Shown: positions 51,237-60,692, counted from the stretch's first letter. The stretch: DNA of 64,000 nucleotides from Pseudomonas sp. FP453 (GCF_030687495.1 NZ_CP117435.1:4592501-4656500), one strand, 5' to 3'. The notes: generated by a model not told the origin, from the letters alone. Numbers and translations: made by a program.

Positions 51237-51842
51237 TTACTTCTCGGCGTGGTCCTTGAGGGCTTTCAAGGTGTTGAACGGCGCGTCCACCACGAACTTG
51301 TTGGCCAACCACGATGGCACGCTGCCGCCTGGCTCGGTGTGTACTTGATAGGTGACTTCGGTCAGGTTGTCGCCTTTTGGCACCAGCTTCCAGAAACCCT
51401 CGACCTGGGCGACACGCACGTAGCCTTTGACTTCCGGCTGATAGGTGGGCACTTCCAGCAACTTGCGGGTGAGCGTGCCGTCGGCGGCCTTGGAGGTGGT
51501 GATCTCCAGGATGGAGTCACGGTCGGTCACCGGGAACGGTGCCTTGAACTGGGTGTAGGTCCAGCTCTTGTCGCCTTCCTGCTTGAGCAGTTTTTGCGAT
51601 TTGCACTCGTGAATCCAGGAACAGGCGCCCGCCACGTCTTCTTGCAGCGCCTGGATCTTGGCCACCGGCGCCTTGATCGTGGTCACACCGCGATACGCCT
51701 TGTACTTGGAGCCAGCGACTTCGCTCAGCGACACCTTGATCCCGTCTTCGTCCTTGGCGACCTGCCAATCCTCAGCCTGGGCAGTGGCAGCAAACATCAC
51801 CGTAAAACCGCACAACACAGCCATTCGTTTCAGCGAACCCAT
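51237..51842 (-). CDS. Periplasmic START-domain lipid-binding protein
   Basis: A 201-residue exported protein: signal peptide MGSLKRMAVLCGFTVMFAATAQA, then a START/Bet v1-type helix-grip domain with segments VAKDEDGIKVSLSEV, CSWIHECKSQKLL and TEVTYQVHTEPGGSVPSW. Such domains bind lipids or other hydrophobic ligands; the export signal places it in the periplasm. ATG 51842 follows AAGGAATAC. Same direction as the small hypothetical downstream and YkgJ-like gene upstream. Confidence 0.82.
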   Translation of the reverse strand: MGSLKRMAVLCGFTVMFAATAQAEDWQVAKDEDGIKVSLSEVAGSKYKAYRGVTTIKAPVAKIQALQEDVAGACSWIHECKSQKLLKQEGDKSWTYTQFKAPFPVTDRDSILEITTSKAADGTLTRKLLEVPTYQPEVKGYVRVAQVEGFWKLVPKGDNLTEVTYQVHTEPGGSVPSWLANKFVVDAPFNTLKALKDHAEK

Positions 51843-51883
51843 TGTTGTATTCCTTATTGTTGAAGTTCCGATAGTAAAGCCCA

Positions 51884-52138
51884 TCAAGCCGCCGTCATCT
51901 GCTCCCACCAGCCGATCAAACGGATCGCATCGGCCTGGTCGGTGCCGCAGACCTCGATATCCGCCTTGAAATCACTGCACACCGCCGGTCGCTCCGGTTG
52001 CCCGAACAGTTGGCACAGCTGTTCGACCGACAGGTGCAGGCAGCGTTCGCCCGCCGGTTTGCCCTGTGGCATTCCGGGGAGTGGCGAACTGATGGAGGGG
52101 GCGATGCAGCAAGCGCCACAGCCTTCACGGCATTTCAT
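51884..52138 (-). CDS. YkgJ-family cysteine cluster protein (Fe-S/zinc binding)
   Basis: An 84-residue protein with the cysteine cluster MKCREGCGACC at the N-terminus (C3, C7, C10, C11) and further cysteines in RCLHL, QLCQL and AVCSDF, matching the UPF0153/YkgJ family. A bound iron-sulfur cluster or zinc is expected. The ATG 52138 lacks an obvious strong ribosome site. Function unknown. Confidence 0.8.
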   Translation of the reverse strand: MKCREGCGACCIAPSISSPLPGMPQGKPAGERCLHLSVEQLCQLFGQPERPAVCSDFKADIEVCGTDQADAIRLIGWWEQMTAA

Positions 52139-52300
52139 GACCAGCAGGTCCTCGACGACTCAATGTGGATGGCCGGGCTAGAGTACGCCCTTAAACAGCC
52201 GTTTTAAAATGGTCTAACAGGGGTTTTTCGCAGAAAACAAAAGTGACTGACCAGTCTGCGACAGATGGTCGAAGGGCGCCGTCACGTTTGTGGGAAAAGT

Positions 52301-52765
52301 TTACTGCTTGAACTCGAATTCCAACGCTGCACCTTCCACGTCACGGCGCTCTTCGTTGCGCAGTTGCAGCTTCATCTCATTGCTGAGCAGGCGGCCGTTG
52401 ATCTGGAAGGCGCTGTTGTCGGTGGGTTTCTCACCGAACATCGGCGGCAGCAAGGGCACGCTCTTGGGTTTGGGCATGGTGCCAATGGGCTGCAAGTGCC
52501 TGACCATGTCTGAAGGCAAGGACAGATCCAACTGTGCCGGTGGCAATTTAGTCTGGGCCACTTCGCTGGCGGATTTGCTCGCTTTCGTTACGCGTTTTTT
52601 CACTGCCGGGGCCTTCTTTTTCGCCACCGGGGCTTTTTTCGCCGGCGTCTTTTGCTCGGCAGCGACAGGTGCGCGTTCCGTCACAGGCGCCGCCGCCAGC
52701 ACGGTGCCGACGTTGCACAGGCTTAGCAGGCCAATCACCCAGACAGCACGAAAAATAGAGGTCAT
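52301..52765 (-). CDS. Exported Lys/Ala/Pro-rich hypothetical protein
   Basis: A 154-residue protein with signal peptide (MTSIFRAVWVIGLLSLCNVG to AAA), a low-complexity segment of Ala-Pro-Lys repeats (about 30-70, e.g. KKAPVAKKKAPAVKKR) and a C-terminal part ending EGAALEFEFKQ. The repeat is like histone H1 or IF-2 linkers and often causes misannotation as translation factor. Probably a periplasmic or envelope protein; function unknown. ATG 52765 has AGAGGT close upstream. Confidence 0.72.
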   Translation of the reverse strand: MTSIFRAVWVIGLLSLCNVGTVLAAAPVTERAPVAAEQKTPAKKAPVAKKKAPAVKKRVTKASKSASEVAQTKLPPAQLDLSLPSDMVRHLQPIGTMPKPKSVPLLPPMFGEKPTDNSAFQINGRLLSNEMKLQLRNEERRDVEGAALEFEFKQ

Positions 52766-52869
52766 ATCGCCAACAGCATTAACGGCAGAGGGCCATATGC
52801 TCGCTTGTTGTGCGCGGCATGACAAGCGTGGTGATTAGCCTACTACCGATCATGCCCCTGTTCCGGAGT

Positions 52870-54309
52870 TCAAAAGCCCGCTGCGGTTTCCTGGCACAAC
52901 TGGCTGGCGAGCATCCCCAAGGTCATCAGCGCGCGCTCTGCCTCGCGGTTCCACGGCGTGCCGCAGTTGAGACGGATACAGTGGTTGAACTGCTCGGTGT
53001 TACTGAAAATCAGCCCCGGCGCAATGCTGATGCCCTGTTGCAGGGCGCGTACGTGCAGTTCCTGGGTATTGACCCGCCCCGGCAAACTGACCCACAGGAT
53101 AAAACCACCACTGGGACGGGTCATCTGCGTGCCTTCGGGGAAGTACTGCTGCACCGCCAGCTGGAAGGCGTTGAGGTTCTTGCGATATTCCTGGCGGATA
53201 TAGCGCAGGTGACGATCATAACCACCGTTTTCCAGGTAGGCCGCAACGCCCATCTGCGTGACGCTGCACGCCGAGTGGGTGCTGAACATCTGCAAGCGCT
53301 GGATTTCCTGCTGGTATTTGCCGGCAATCATCCAGCCAATGCGCACGCCCGGGGACAAGGTCTTGGAAAAGCTCGAGCAGTAGATCACCCGATCCAGGCG
53401 GTCATAGGCTTTCAGGGCCTTGGTGCGGCCGACTTCGAACATCAACTCGCCGTAGATATCATCCTCGACGATCTGGATATCGAAATCCGAGGCCAGGCGC
53501 AGCAACTGTTTCTGCCGTTCCTCGGGCATGGTGCCGCCGAGGGGATTGCTCAGGCGCGTGGTCAGCACCAGGGCCTTGATCGACCATTGGTTGGCCGCCA
53601 GTTGCAGGGCTTCCAGGCTCATGCCCGACGCCGGGTCGCTGGGAATTTCGATGACCTTGAGGCCGAGCAGGTCAGCCAGTTGCAGCAACCCGTAATAAGT
53701 CGGCGATTCCGCAGCGATCAGGTCGCCGGGACGGGTCAGCACCCGCAGCGACATCTGCAACGCATCCACGCAACCGTGGGTGATCACCACTTCGGACGGG
53801 TCCACCACCACGCCCGCATCGCGCATGCGGATCGCCACCTGGCGCCGCAGCGGCTCGAAACCGGGGCTGAACATGTAGCTGAACGCCCGCGGGCTCTGGA
53901 AGCGCGTGACCTTGGCCAACTGCTGGTGCAGTGCGCGCACCGGCAAGTAATCGACACTCGGCACGGCGGCGCCCAGCGGGAACACGCCTTCGCGGCGCGA
54001 CTCGACCAATACCTGCTGGATGATGCTGCTGCGGGTGACCAACCCTGGGCGCTCTACACGGGCGATGTCTGGCGTCGGCGCGGTGAGCGCGGGCGTCTGG
54101 TGCACGTAGTAGCCGGACTGCGGCCGCGCGCGGATCAGCCCCTGGTCTTCCAGGTTGGCGTATGCCTGCAACACCGTGGCATGGCTGACGTTGAGCTGGG
54201 AGCTCATCTTGCGCACCGAAGGCACACGCTCGCCCGGTTGATAGACACCGCGCCGGATATCCTCAGCCAGTTGCTGGGCGATACGTTGGTAGAGCAACAG
54301 ATTGGTCAT
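52870..54309 (-). CDS. MocR-type transcriptional regulator (GntR wHTH + aminotransferase-like domain)
   Basis: A 479-residue regulator. Winged helix at about residues 10-75 (PGERVPSVRKMSSQLNVSHATVLQAYANLE), then a fold-type I aminotransferase domain with PLP lysine in YCSSFSKTLSPGVRIGWM and the aspartate in VEDDIYGEL. It differs from the MocR at 2030 in sequence. The upstream gap holds REP elements and the downstream gene is a hypothetical in the same direction; the nearest candidate target is not clear. ATG 54309. Confidence 0.87.
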   Translation of the reverse strand: MTNLLLYQRIAQQLAEDIRRGVYQPGERVPSVRKMSSQLNVSHATVLQAYANLEDQGLIRARPQSGYYVHQTPALTAPTPDIARVERPGLVTRSSIIQQVLVESRREGVFPLGAAVPSVDYLPVRALHQQLAKVTRFQSPRAFSYMFSPGFEPLRRQVAIRMRDAGVVVDPSEVVITHGCVDALQMSLRVLTRPGDLIAAESPTYYGLLQLADLLGLKVIEIPSDPASGMSLEALQLAANQWSIKALVLTTRLSNPLGGTMPEERQKQLLRLASDFDIQIVEDDIYGELMFEVGRTKALKAYDRLDRVIYCSSFSKTLSPGVRIGWMIAGKYQQEIQRLQMFSTHSACSVTQMGVAAYLENGGYDRHLRYIRQEYRKNLNAFQLAVQQYFPEGTQMTRPSGGFILWVSLPGRVNTQELHVRALQQGISIAPGLIFSNTEQFNHCIRLNCGTPWNREAERALMTLGMLASQLCQETAAGF

Positions 54310-54471
54310 GACGCAGCACTCGATTTCACGGGTATTTTATTTTTGTGTGAAACATACCGGCACAGTTTAGAAGTGTACGGGGACAGTTGCCACAATAGTC
54401 GAGCGCGGGCGGGAGTGACAGTAAAAACTGTAAGGGTGCTTAAGTGCCTTTTGGGTGTACACCAGACAAAA

Positions 54472-54560
54472 TGTGGGAGCGGGCTTGCCCGCGATAGCGG
54501 TGTATCAGCAAAAACATTCTTGACTGACCCACCGCTATCGCGGGCAAGCCCGCTCCCACA
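54472..54560. repeat. REP element pair (inverted)
   Basis: TGTGGGAGCGGGCTTGCCCG and its inverted partner, with GCGATAGCGGTG / CACCGCTATCGC extending the pairing inward. Between the second MocR gene and the OmpA-family gene. Confidence 0.9.
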
Positions 54561-54595
54561 CAAGCCCACTCCACATTTGAATTGGTAGCTGGCTT

Positions 54596-55411
54596 TTAGC
54601 GAGCAGCGCCCAGTTGGCCTTTCTCGTCGGAGAACACAATCTCTACCCGACGGTTCTGCGCCCTGCCCCGCTCGGACGCGTTGGCCTCCACCGGATACTG
54701 GTCGCCATACCCCTCGACCTGAATGCGTTTTTCATCGATCCCCAGGTCCACCAGCACATCGGCCACCGATTGCGCGCGGTCACGAGACAGTTTGAGGTTT
54801 TCCTGTTCGCCACCGGTACTGTCGGTATAACCCTCGATCCGCACCACGCGCTTGGGGTTCAGTTGCAGGAACTGGACGATTTTCAACACGGTGCGGTTCG
54901 CCGAGTTTTTCAGCTCGGCTTCGCCGGTATCAAACAGCACGTCGCCCAGGGTCATCACCAAACCGCGATCGGTCTGGGTGGTGGTCAGGCTGGCGATCTG
55001 TTCTTCGAGCCATTTGCCCTGCTGCTGCACGCTGGTCAGCTTGTTTTCCCGCAGGGCCAGTTGCAGGCGCTGGCGTTCCAGTTCGAGCTTGGCGCCCCGT
55101 TCGGCGTTGAGCGCCTGCTCGGTGTGTTCGCGGGCGATGGCGCTGTAGCGCTGGCTCAGGTAGGCGTAATGCGCAACGTCGTTGCCGCTGCCCCAGTAGC
55201 TGGACAGGCGGTCGGCACGGGCCAGGGACTCGCCGGCGCGGATCACATCCTTGGGCGCGAAGCGCAGCACGTTGGCGTCTTCCTTGACCTTCTGGAAGTC
55301 GCTGCCCGCCTGCTGCAAGGCCTGCTCGCTGTTGGGATGGCTGGCACAACCGCCCAGCACTGCGCTACTCACCAGCAACGCGCAGCTCAGACCACGGATC
55401 AGCGGGCTCAT
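54596..55411 (-). CDS. OmpA-family lipoprotein with DUF4398-like N-terminal region
   Basis: A 271-residue outer-membrane lipoprotein. Lipobox LGGC (C22 region) ends the signal peptide; about 100 helical residues rich in Glu/Gln/Arg follow (DUF4398-type), then a peptidoglycan-binding OmpA-like domain with DVLFDTGEAELK, IEGYTDSTGG, LSRDRAQSVADVL and NRRVEIVF. It probably anchors the outer membrane to the cell wall. Start overlaps the stop of the upstream DUF4398 lipoprotein by four bases: translational coupling. Confidence 0.9.
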   Translation of the reverse strand: MSPLIRGLSCALLVSSAVLGGCASHPNSEQALQQAGSDFQKVKEDANVLRFAPKDVIRAGESLARADRLSSYWGSGNDVAHYAYLSQRYSAIAREHTEQALNAERGAKLELERQRLQLALRENKLTSVQQQGKWLEEQIASLTTTQTDRGLVMTLGDVLFDTGEAELKNSANRTVLKIVQFLQLNPKRVVRIEGYTDSTGGEQENLKLSRDRAQSVADVLVDLGIDEKRIQVEGYGDQYPVEANASERGRAQNRRVEIVFSDEKGQLGAAR

Positions 55412-55770
55412 TGGGCTTCTCCCAACTGCAGCTGTTTGCGCAGGCGTGTGATGCGGGTGTTGAGCACGTTCAACTGCTCCTGGCTCTTGCGGGTCAGCAC
55501 TTGGGCTTCGGCCAGGCGCGCATCCAGTTCAGCCTGTTCGGCGCGCATGCGCGCATTTTTGTAGGACTCATCGGCCATGCTGCCCTGGGCCCGAGCGAAC
55601 TTGGCTTCGGCCAGTTTCAATTCAGCCGATTCATCCGCGTTGGCACCTACGGCACTGGCTTGTTCCAAGGCTTGCTGGGTGAGGCGCATTTGTTCAATCG
55701 GCGCAGGATCGCTCGCACATCCCGCCAGAGCTACAACGGCGAGGGCCGCGAAAAGAGGTCGAAGAGTCAC
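55408..55770 (-). CDS. DUF4398 lipoprotein
   Basis: A 120-residue lipoprotein with lipobox LAGC after MTLRPLFAALAVVA and a helical, charged body (EQMRLTQQALEQA, SADESAELKLAEAKFARAQ). It resembles the N-terminal region of the OmpA-family protein encoded downstream, and the two genes overlap by four bases, so they probably work as a pair in the envelope. ATG 55770. Confidence 0.85.
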   Translation of the reverse strand: MTLRPLFAALAVVALAGCASDPAPIEQMRLTQQALEQASAVGANADESAELKLAEAKFARAQGSMADESYKNARMRAEQAELDARLAEAQVLTRKSQEQLNVLNTRITRLRKQLQLGEAQ

Positions 55771-55779
55771 TGAAAATCC

Positions 55780-56595
55780 TTACTTTGCTGGGGTGCCGAC
55801 AGGTTGCTGCAATTGCGCTTTCCAACGTTCCAGATTGCTCTGCAACGCTGCTTGCGCCACACCGGAGGCCGACAATTCTGTCATCTTTTTAGCCAACTGT
55901 CCGCGTAGCCACGGATCATTGCAGGCGGAGTTGTGGGAAATCGCCAGGTACAGGCCGGGCTGATCGACCGGCACTTCGTGGGCGATCAAGTCATTGCTCA
56001 TCCCCAGGGTCTGGGCCATGGCCATGCCGGAGTAACGTCCGGCGAGGACGTAATCCACTTCGCCAAGCAGCAGTTTCTGGAAGGCCGGCGTCAAGCTGGG
56101 CAAGCGTTGCAGGGTGAGTTGCTGGCCGGCGAAGGTTTCGAAACCGGCGCTCAAGCGTGCACGCTCCGAGACCGCGCCCTTGTGCCCGTGCAGGTCGGTG
56201 GCGGTGGTGTAGGCCAGCGCCGAATCCTTGCGCGTCCACACCAGGTAATCGGTGTGCACCAGTGCCGGGTGGATGTAGTCGAGGGTGTCCAGTTCGCCGA
56301 GGTTCAGCGGTGCATCGGCGAGGATGTCCATGCGCCCGCTGCGCACTTCGTCCAGGGCCAGGGAGCGTTTGCCGCCGTAGAGCAGGTCAACCTTGAGGCC
56401 GAGGTCCTTGGCCACTTGTTGCAACACATCGGCGGTGGCACCGATCAGCCGCGTGGGGTCTTGGGGGTCGCGCCAGAGCAAGGGCGGTGCGTCCGGGCTG
56501 CCGGTGATCACCAGGCGTTCGCATTTGCCGGCGGCCAGCGTCAGGCCTGGCAGCAGCGTGAGGCCCAGCAGTACAGTCCAGCGACGCAATTCCAT
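55780..56595 (-). CDS. Periplasmic solute-binding protein, family 3 (amino-acid type)
   Basis: A 271-residue protein with signal peptide MELRRWTVLLGLTLLPGLTLA and a type 3 binding-protein fold: PPLLWRDPQDPTRLIGATADVLQ, SGRMDILADAPLNLGE and LAISHNSACNDPWLRGQL. No permease or ATPase is adjacent, so it may be a sensor or partner of a distant transporter; it lies 9 bases upstream of the DUF4398/OmpA lipoprotein pair and is likely co-transcribed with it. Confidence 0.85.
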   Translation of the reverse strand: MELRRWTVLLGLTLLPGLTLAAGKCERLVITGSPDAPPLLWRDPQDPTRLIGATADVLQQVAKDLGLKVDLLYGGKRSLALDEVRSGRMDILADAPLNLGELDTLDYIHPALVHTDYLVWTRKDSALAYTTATDLHGHKGAVSERARLSAGFETFAGQQLTLQRLPSLTPAFQKLLLGEVDYVLAGRYSGMAMAQTLGMSNDLIAHEVPVDQPGLYLAISHNSACNDPWLRGQLAKKMTELSASGVAQAALQSNLERWKAQLQQPVGTPAK

Positions 56596-56616
56596 GGGGA
56601 AGTTCTCCAGCCAGTC

Positions 56617-56647
56617 AAAAAAAAAGCCCGGTCACAAGGACCGGGCT
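56617..56647 (-). terminator. Rho-independent terminator after etfA
   Basis: AGCCCGGTC and GACCGGGCT form a nine-pair stem around ACAAG; on the minus strand a run of at least eight T follows. It lies 23 bases past the etfA stop codon. Confidence 0.9.
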
Positions 56648-56669
56648 CTTTATAAGTGAAGCGGCTGGA

Positions 56670-57599
56670 TTAGACCAGCTTCTCCAACTCAGGTACGGCG
56701 TCGAACAAGTCCGCGACCAGGCCGTAGTCAGCCACCTGGAAGATCGGTGCTTCTTCGTCCTTGTTGATCGCAACGATCACTTTGGAGTCTTTCATACCGG
56801 CCAAGTGCTGGATCGCGCCGGAGATACCGACCGCGATGTACAGCTGTGGCGCAACGATCTTGCCGGTCTGGCCGACCTGCATGTCGTTGGGTACGAAACC
56901 TGCGTCGACGGCCGCGCGGGAAGCGCCGACCGCAGCGCCCAGCTTGTCGGCCAGGGCGTACAGGTGCTTGAAGTTGTCACCGTTCTGCATGCCACGGCCG
57001 CCGGAAACGACGATCTTGGCAGCGGTCAGCTCAGGACGATCCGACTTGGCCAGCTCTTCGCCGACAAAGCTGGAGGTGCCAGCGTCGTGGGCAGCCGCGA
57101 CGGCTTCAACGGCAGCCGAACCACCTTCAGCGGCAACCGGGTCGAAACCGGTGGCGCGCACGGTGATGACTTTTACCGAAGCGGTCGATTGCACGGTAGC
57201 AATGGCGTTACCGGCATAGATCGGGCGCTTGAAGGTGTCAGCGCTTTCAACCGAGATGATCTCGGAGATCTGGTCAACGTCCAGCTGCGCGGCAACGCGT
57301 GGCAGGATGTTTTTGCCGTTGGAGGTCGCGGCAGCCAGGATGTGGCTGTAGCCAGCGCCAAGCTCTGCGATCAGCGGGGCCACGTTTTCTGGCAGCTGGT
57401 GAGCGTACGCGGCGTTGTCGGCCAGCAGTACCTTGCTCACGCCAGCGATTTTCGCCGCGGCTTCAGCCACGGCGCCAGCGCCTTGGCCTGCTACCAGCAC
57501 GTGAATGTCGCCACCGATTTTAGCGGCAGCCGCCACGGTGTTCAGGGTGGCCGGGGCCACAACCTTGTTGTCGTGTTCAGCGATTACCAAGATAGTCAT
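56670..57599 (-). CDS. etfA: Electron transfer flavoprotein alpha subunit
   Basis: The FAD-binding subunit of the ETF heterodimer, which carries electrons from acyl-CoA and other dehydrogenases to the ETF-ubiquinone oxidoreductase. The 309-residue protein has [14 protein letters not shown], the FAD loop [36 protein letters not shown] and [22 protein letters not shown], all standard. It follows etfB by two bases, giving a coupled etfBA operon, and has a strong terminator behind it. Confidence 0.97.
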   Translation of the reverse strand: MTILVIAEHDNKVVAPATLNTVAAAAKIGGDIHVLVAGQGAGAVAEAAAKIAGVSKVLLADNAAYAHQLPENVAPLIAELGAGYSHILAAATSNGKNILPRVAAQLDVDQISEIISVESADTFKRPIYAGNAIATVQSTASVKVITVRATGFDPVAAEGGSAAVEAVAAAHDAGTSSFVGEELAKSDRPELTAAKIVVSGGRGMQNGDNFKHLYALADKLGAAVGASRAAVDAGFVPNDMQVGQTGKIVAPQLYIAVGISGAIQHLAGMKDSKVIVAINKDEEAPIFQVADYGLVADLFDAVPELEKLV

Positions 57600-57601
57600 G
57601 A

Positions 57602-58351
57602 TTAGATTACCTTCGCTTCGTTTTTCAGTTTCTCGACCAGTTCAGCCACCGACTTGACCTTGATGCCCGCGCTGCGTGCAGCCGGGGCTTCAACTTTTAC
57701 AGTCTTGTTGGTGGAGGCGGTGGAAACGCCCAAAGCTTCAGGAGTGACCGACTCAAGCGGCTTCTTCTTGGCTTTCATGATGTTTGGCAGGGACGCATAG
57801 CGCGGCTCGTTCAAACGCAGGTCGGTGGTGACGATGGCCGGCAGTTTCAGGGAAACGGTCTGGGCGCCGCCGTCGATTTCACGGGTCACAGCTACGCTGT
57901 CGCCGCTCACTTCGACTTTGGAGGCGAAGGTGCCTTGGCCGTAACCGGTCAGGGCAGCCAGCATCTGGCCAGTCTGGTTGTTGTCGCTGTCGATGGCCTG
58001 TTTGCCGAGGATCACCAGCTGAGGCTGTTCCTTGTCGACAACGGCCTTGAGCAGCTTGGCCACGGCCAGGGAGGTCAGGTCTTCGGCAGACTCGACCAGG
58101 ATGGCACGGTCGGCACCCAGGGCCAGGGCGGTACGCAGCTGCTCTTGAGCAGTGGTAGGGCCGATGGAAACCACGACGATTTCAGTTGCCACGCCTTTTT
58201 CTTTGAGGCGTACGGCTTCTTCCACGGCGATTTCACAGAAAGGGTTCATCGACATCTTGACGTTAGCAAGATCGACGCCGGAATTGTCCGCCTTGACGCG
58301 AACTTTCACGTTGTAATCGACAACGCGTTTGACAGCTACAAGAACCTTCAT
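57602..58351 (-). CDS. etfB: Electron transfer flavoprotein beta subunit
   Basis: The AMP-binding subunit of ETF. The 249-residue product starts [20 protein letters not shown] and contains [19 protein letters not shown] and the family signature in [38 protein letters not shown] region, with normal length. ATG 58351 with AGGAATCC upstream. Divergent from the ETF-ubiquinone oxidoreductase gene across about 500 bases. Confidence 0.97.
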   Translation of the reverse strand: MKVLVAVKRVVDYNVKVRVKADNSGVDLANVKMSMNPFCEIAVEEAVRLKEKGVATEIVVVSIGPTTAQEQLRTALALGADRAILVESAEDLTSLAVAKLLKAVVDKEQPQLVILGKQAIDSDNNQTGQMLAALTGYGQGTFASKVEVSGDSVAVTREIDGGAQTVSLKLPAIVTTDLRLNEPRYASLPNIMKAKKKPLESVTPEALGVSTASTNKTVKVEAPAARSAGIKVKSVAELVEKLKNEAKVI

Positions 58352-58708
58352 GGATTCCTCGTTACTCTCCGTTGAAAAGAAAGTCGCCTAGGCGAACCTG
58401 GCGGTTGATGCTCATCGGCACACAAGGGCACCTCCAAAACCTTCGGCAGGGACCTTGCTCACGGGAAGTGATGACCGTTCGTCAGTGGTGACTGAGAGGT
58501 CATTCTTTATCGCGGCGTGTAAACTGCGCGCCATCATTTGGGCACGCATGCCTTTAGCCTGTCTTTGGACGTGCTCTTGAAACCCGCTGTCTGCCTACGG
58601 TAAGCGCAAAACCGACCGTATATTGACCGGAACGCCTATTCTGGTCAATACGCCAAAATAGCCAGTCATAAGCCGCGTTGCTTTGATTTACCTAGCCTGC
58701 GGCCAATT
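58352..58708. promoter_or_regulatory. Divergent regulatory region between etfB and the ETF-ubiquinone oxidoreductase gene
   Basis: No coding sequence is convincing. The left half should hold the etfBA promoter (minus strand); I could not fix its boxes. The mapped PsrA-like box and sigma70 promoter of the right-hand gene lie just beyond, listed separately. Confidence 0.4.
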
Positions 58709-58722
58709 CAAACAAACGTTTG
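58709..58722. promoter_or_regulatory. PsrA-like operator: CAAAC-N4-GTTTG
   Basis: CAAACAAACGTTTG has the form G/CAAAC-N2-4-GTTTG/C described for PsrA, the long-chain fatty-acid-responsive TetR regulator of Pseudomonas. It ends two bases before the -35 box of the ETF-ubiquinone oxidoreductase promoter, a position suited to repression. PsrA control of this gene in P. aeruginosa is known from the literature. Confidence 0.7.
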
Positions 58723-58724
58723 TA

Positions 58725-58753
58725 TTGGACGCTCGCAGTGGTCTATATATAAT
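58725..58753 (+). promoter_or_regulatory. Sigma70 promoter of the ETF-ubiquinone oxidoreductase gene
   Basis: TTGGAC (58725-58730), a 17-base spacer and a perfect TATAAT (58748-58753), about 100 bases before the start codon. Confidence 0.8.
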
Positions 58754-58857
58754 GCGCCACCTAGAGAGAAAGGTGGGTCGGGCCTTCGCGCCAGACGACA
58801 CCAAACCTCCACCCCATTAGAAAAAAAGCCTGTTGAGCCTTGAGTAGGAGATAACCT

Positions 58858-60522
58858 GTGGAACGCGAATACATGGAATTCGACGTGGTCATCGTCGGCG
58901 CTGGCCCGGCGGGCCTGTCTGCCGCCTGCCGCCTGAAGCAGAAGGCCGCCGAAGCCGGTAAGGAAATCAGCGTCTGCGTGGTCGAGAAAGGCTCCGAAGT
59001 CGGCGCCCACATCCTCTCCGGTGCCGTGTTTGAACCACGCGCCCTGAACGAACTGTTCCCGGACTGGAAAGAGCTTGGCGCCCCGCTCAACACCCCCGTG
59101 GTGCGCGATGACATCTATGTACTGCGCAGCCCCGAAGCCTCCACCAAGGTTCCCGACTTCTTTGTGCCCAAGACCATGCACAACGAAGGCAACTACATCA
59201 TCTCCCTGGGCAACCTGTGCCGCTGGCTGGCCCAGCAGGCCGAGAACCTGGGCGTGGAAGTCTACCCAGGCTTCGCCGCCCAGGAAGCGCTGTTCGACGA
59301 AAATGGCGTGGTGCGCGGGATCATCACCGGCGACCTCGGCGTCGACCGTGAAGGCCATCCGAAAGAAGGCGTCTACACCCCGGGCATGGAGCTGCGTGGC
59401 AAGTACACGCTGTTCGCCGAAGGTTGCCGTGGCCACATCGGCAAGCAACTGATCCAGCGCTTCAACCTGGACAGCGACGCCGACGCCCAGCACTACGGCA
59501 TCGGCCTCAAAGAAATCTGGGAAATCGACCCCGCCAAGCATCAGCCAGGCCTGGTGGTGCACACCGCCGGCTGGCCGCTGGACATCATGAAGAACGAGAA
59601 CACCGGTGGCTCGTTCCTCTATCACCTGGAAAACAACCAGGTTGTCGTGGGCCTGATTGTCGACCTGTCCTACAGCAACACCTTCCTGTCGCCGTTCGAT
59701 GAGTTCCAGCGCCTCAAGCATCACCCGGTGCTGGCCCAGTACCTGGAAGGCGGCAAGCGCATCAGCTACGGCGCCCGCGCCATCTGCAAAGGCGGCCTGA
59801 ACTCGCTGCCGAAGATGGTGTTCAACGGTGGCGCGCTGATCGGTTGCGACCTCGGCACCCTGAACTTCGCCAAGATCAAGGGCAGCCACACCGCGATGAA
59901 ATCCGGCATGCTCGCCGCCGACGCCGTGGCCGACCGCCTGTTCGCCGACTCCGAGGGCGGTGACGAACTGACCGCTTACGTCGACAGCTTCAAGTCGAGC
60001 TGGCTGTACAAAGAACTCTTCGCCAGCCGCAACTTCGGCCCGGCGATGCACAAGTTCGGCCCGATCATCGGCGCCGGCTTCAACTGGTTCGACCAGAACA
60101 TCCTCGGCGGCAAGATGCCGTTCACCCTGCACGACACCAAGCCGGACTACGCCTGCCTCAAGCTGGCGAAAGACAGCCAGAAGATCGACTACCCGAAACC
60201 CGACGGCAAGCTGAGCTTCGACAAGCTGAGCTCGGTGTTCCTCTCCAGCACCAACCATGAAGAAGAGCAGCCGTGCCACTTGAAGCTGAAAGACCCGAGC
60301 ATCCCGATCGGCACCAACCTGCCGCTCTACGATGAACCGGCGCAGCGCTACTGCCCGGCTGGCGTGTATGAGGTGATCACCAAGGAAGACGGCGAGAAGC
60401 GCTTCCAGATCAACGCCCAGAACTGTGTGCACTGCAAGACCTGTGACATCAAGGACCCTTCGCAGAACATCACGTGGGTTACGCCGGAAGGCGCGGGCGG
60501 GCCGACTTACCCGAATATGTAA
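58858..60522 (+). CDS. Electron transfer flavoprotein-ubiquinone oxidoreductase
   Basis: Membrane-associated FAD and [4Fe-4S] enzyme that passes electrons from reduced ETF to ubiquinone, joining fatty-acid and amino-acid oxidation to respiration. The 554-residue protein has the FAD-binding GAGPAGLS (14-21), GCDLGTLNFAKIKGSHTAMKSG and the C-terminal ferredoxin-like cysteines CPAGVYEV and INAQNCVHCKTCDIKDP. It starts with GTG 58858, preceded by AGGAG; the downstream M6 is a less likely start since relatives begin MEREYMEFDVV. The promoter has a PsrA-like box. The gene ends at a clear terminator. Confidence 0.97.
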   Translation: MEREYMEFDVVIVGAGPAGLSAACRLKQKAAEAGKEISVCVVEKGSEVGAHILSGAVFEPRALNELFPDWKELGAPLNTPVVRDDIYVLRSPEASTKVPDFFVPKTMHNEGNYIISLGNLCRWLAQQAENLGVEVYPGFAAQEALFDENGVVRGIITGDLGVDREGHPKEGVYTPGMELRGKYTLFAEGCRGHIGKQLIQRFNLDSDADAQHYGIGLKEIWEIDPAKHQPGLVVHTAGWPLDIMKNENTGGSFLYHLENNQVVVGLIVDLSYSNTFLSPFDEFQRLKHHPVLAQYLEGGKRISYGARAICKGGLNSLPKMVFNGGALIGCDLGTLNFAKIKGSHTAMKSGMLAADAVADRLFADSEGGDELTAYVDSFKSSWLYKELFASRNFGPAMHKFGPIIGAGFNWFDQNILGGKMPFTLHDTKPDYACLKLAKDSQKIDYPKPDGKLSFDKLSSVFLSSTNHEEEQPCHLKLKDPSIPIGTNLPLYDEPAQRYCPAGVYEVITKEDGEKRFQINAQNCVHCKTCDIKDPSQNITWVTPEGAGGPTYPNM

Positions 60523-60533
60523 GCGCCAACTAA

Positions 60534-60558
60534 GGCTCCCAGATGGGAGCCTTTTTTA
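60534..60558 (+). terminator. Rho-independent terminator of the ETF-ubiquinone oxidoreductase gene
   Basis: GGCTCCC and GGGAGCC pair around AGAT and are followed by six T, 12 bases after the stop codon. Confidence 0.92.
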
Positions 60559-60580
60559 TAGCTGGCACAACTCGGTCAAA

Positions 60581-60668
60581 TGTGGGAGCTGGCTTGCCTG
60601 CGATAGCGGTGGGTCAGCTACACATAAGACACTGACAGACCGCTATCGCAGGCAAGCCAGCTCCCACA
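60581..60668. repeat. REP element pair (inverted)
   Basis: TGTGGGAGCTGGCTTGCCTG and its inverted partner with inner GCGATAGCGGT/ACCGCTATCGC pairing, between the convergent ETF-QO and AraC genes. Confidence 0.9.
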
Positions 60669-60692
60669 TTGACTGTGGTGAGCCAGCAAGAC

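Noticed and set aside
58708..60432. A 574-codon minus-strand frame opposite the ETF-ubiquinone oxidoreductase gene
   Set aside because: Antisense shadow; it would also read through the mapped promoter and PsrA box of the real gene.
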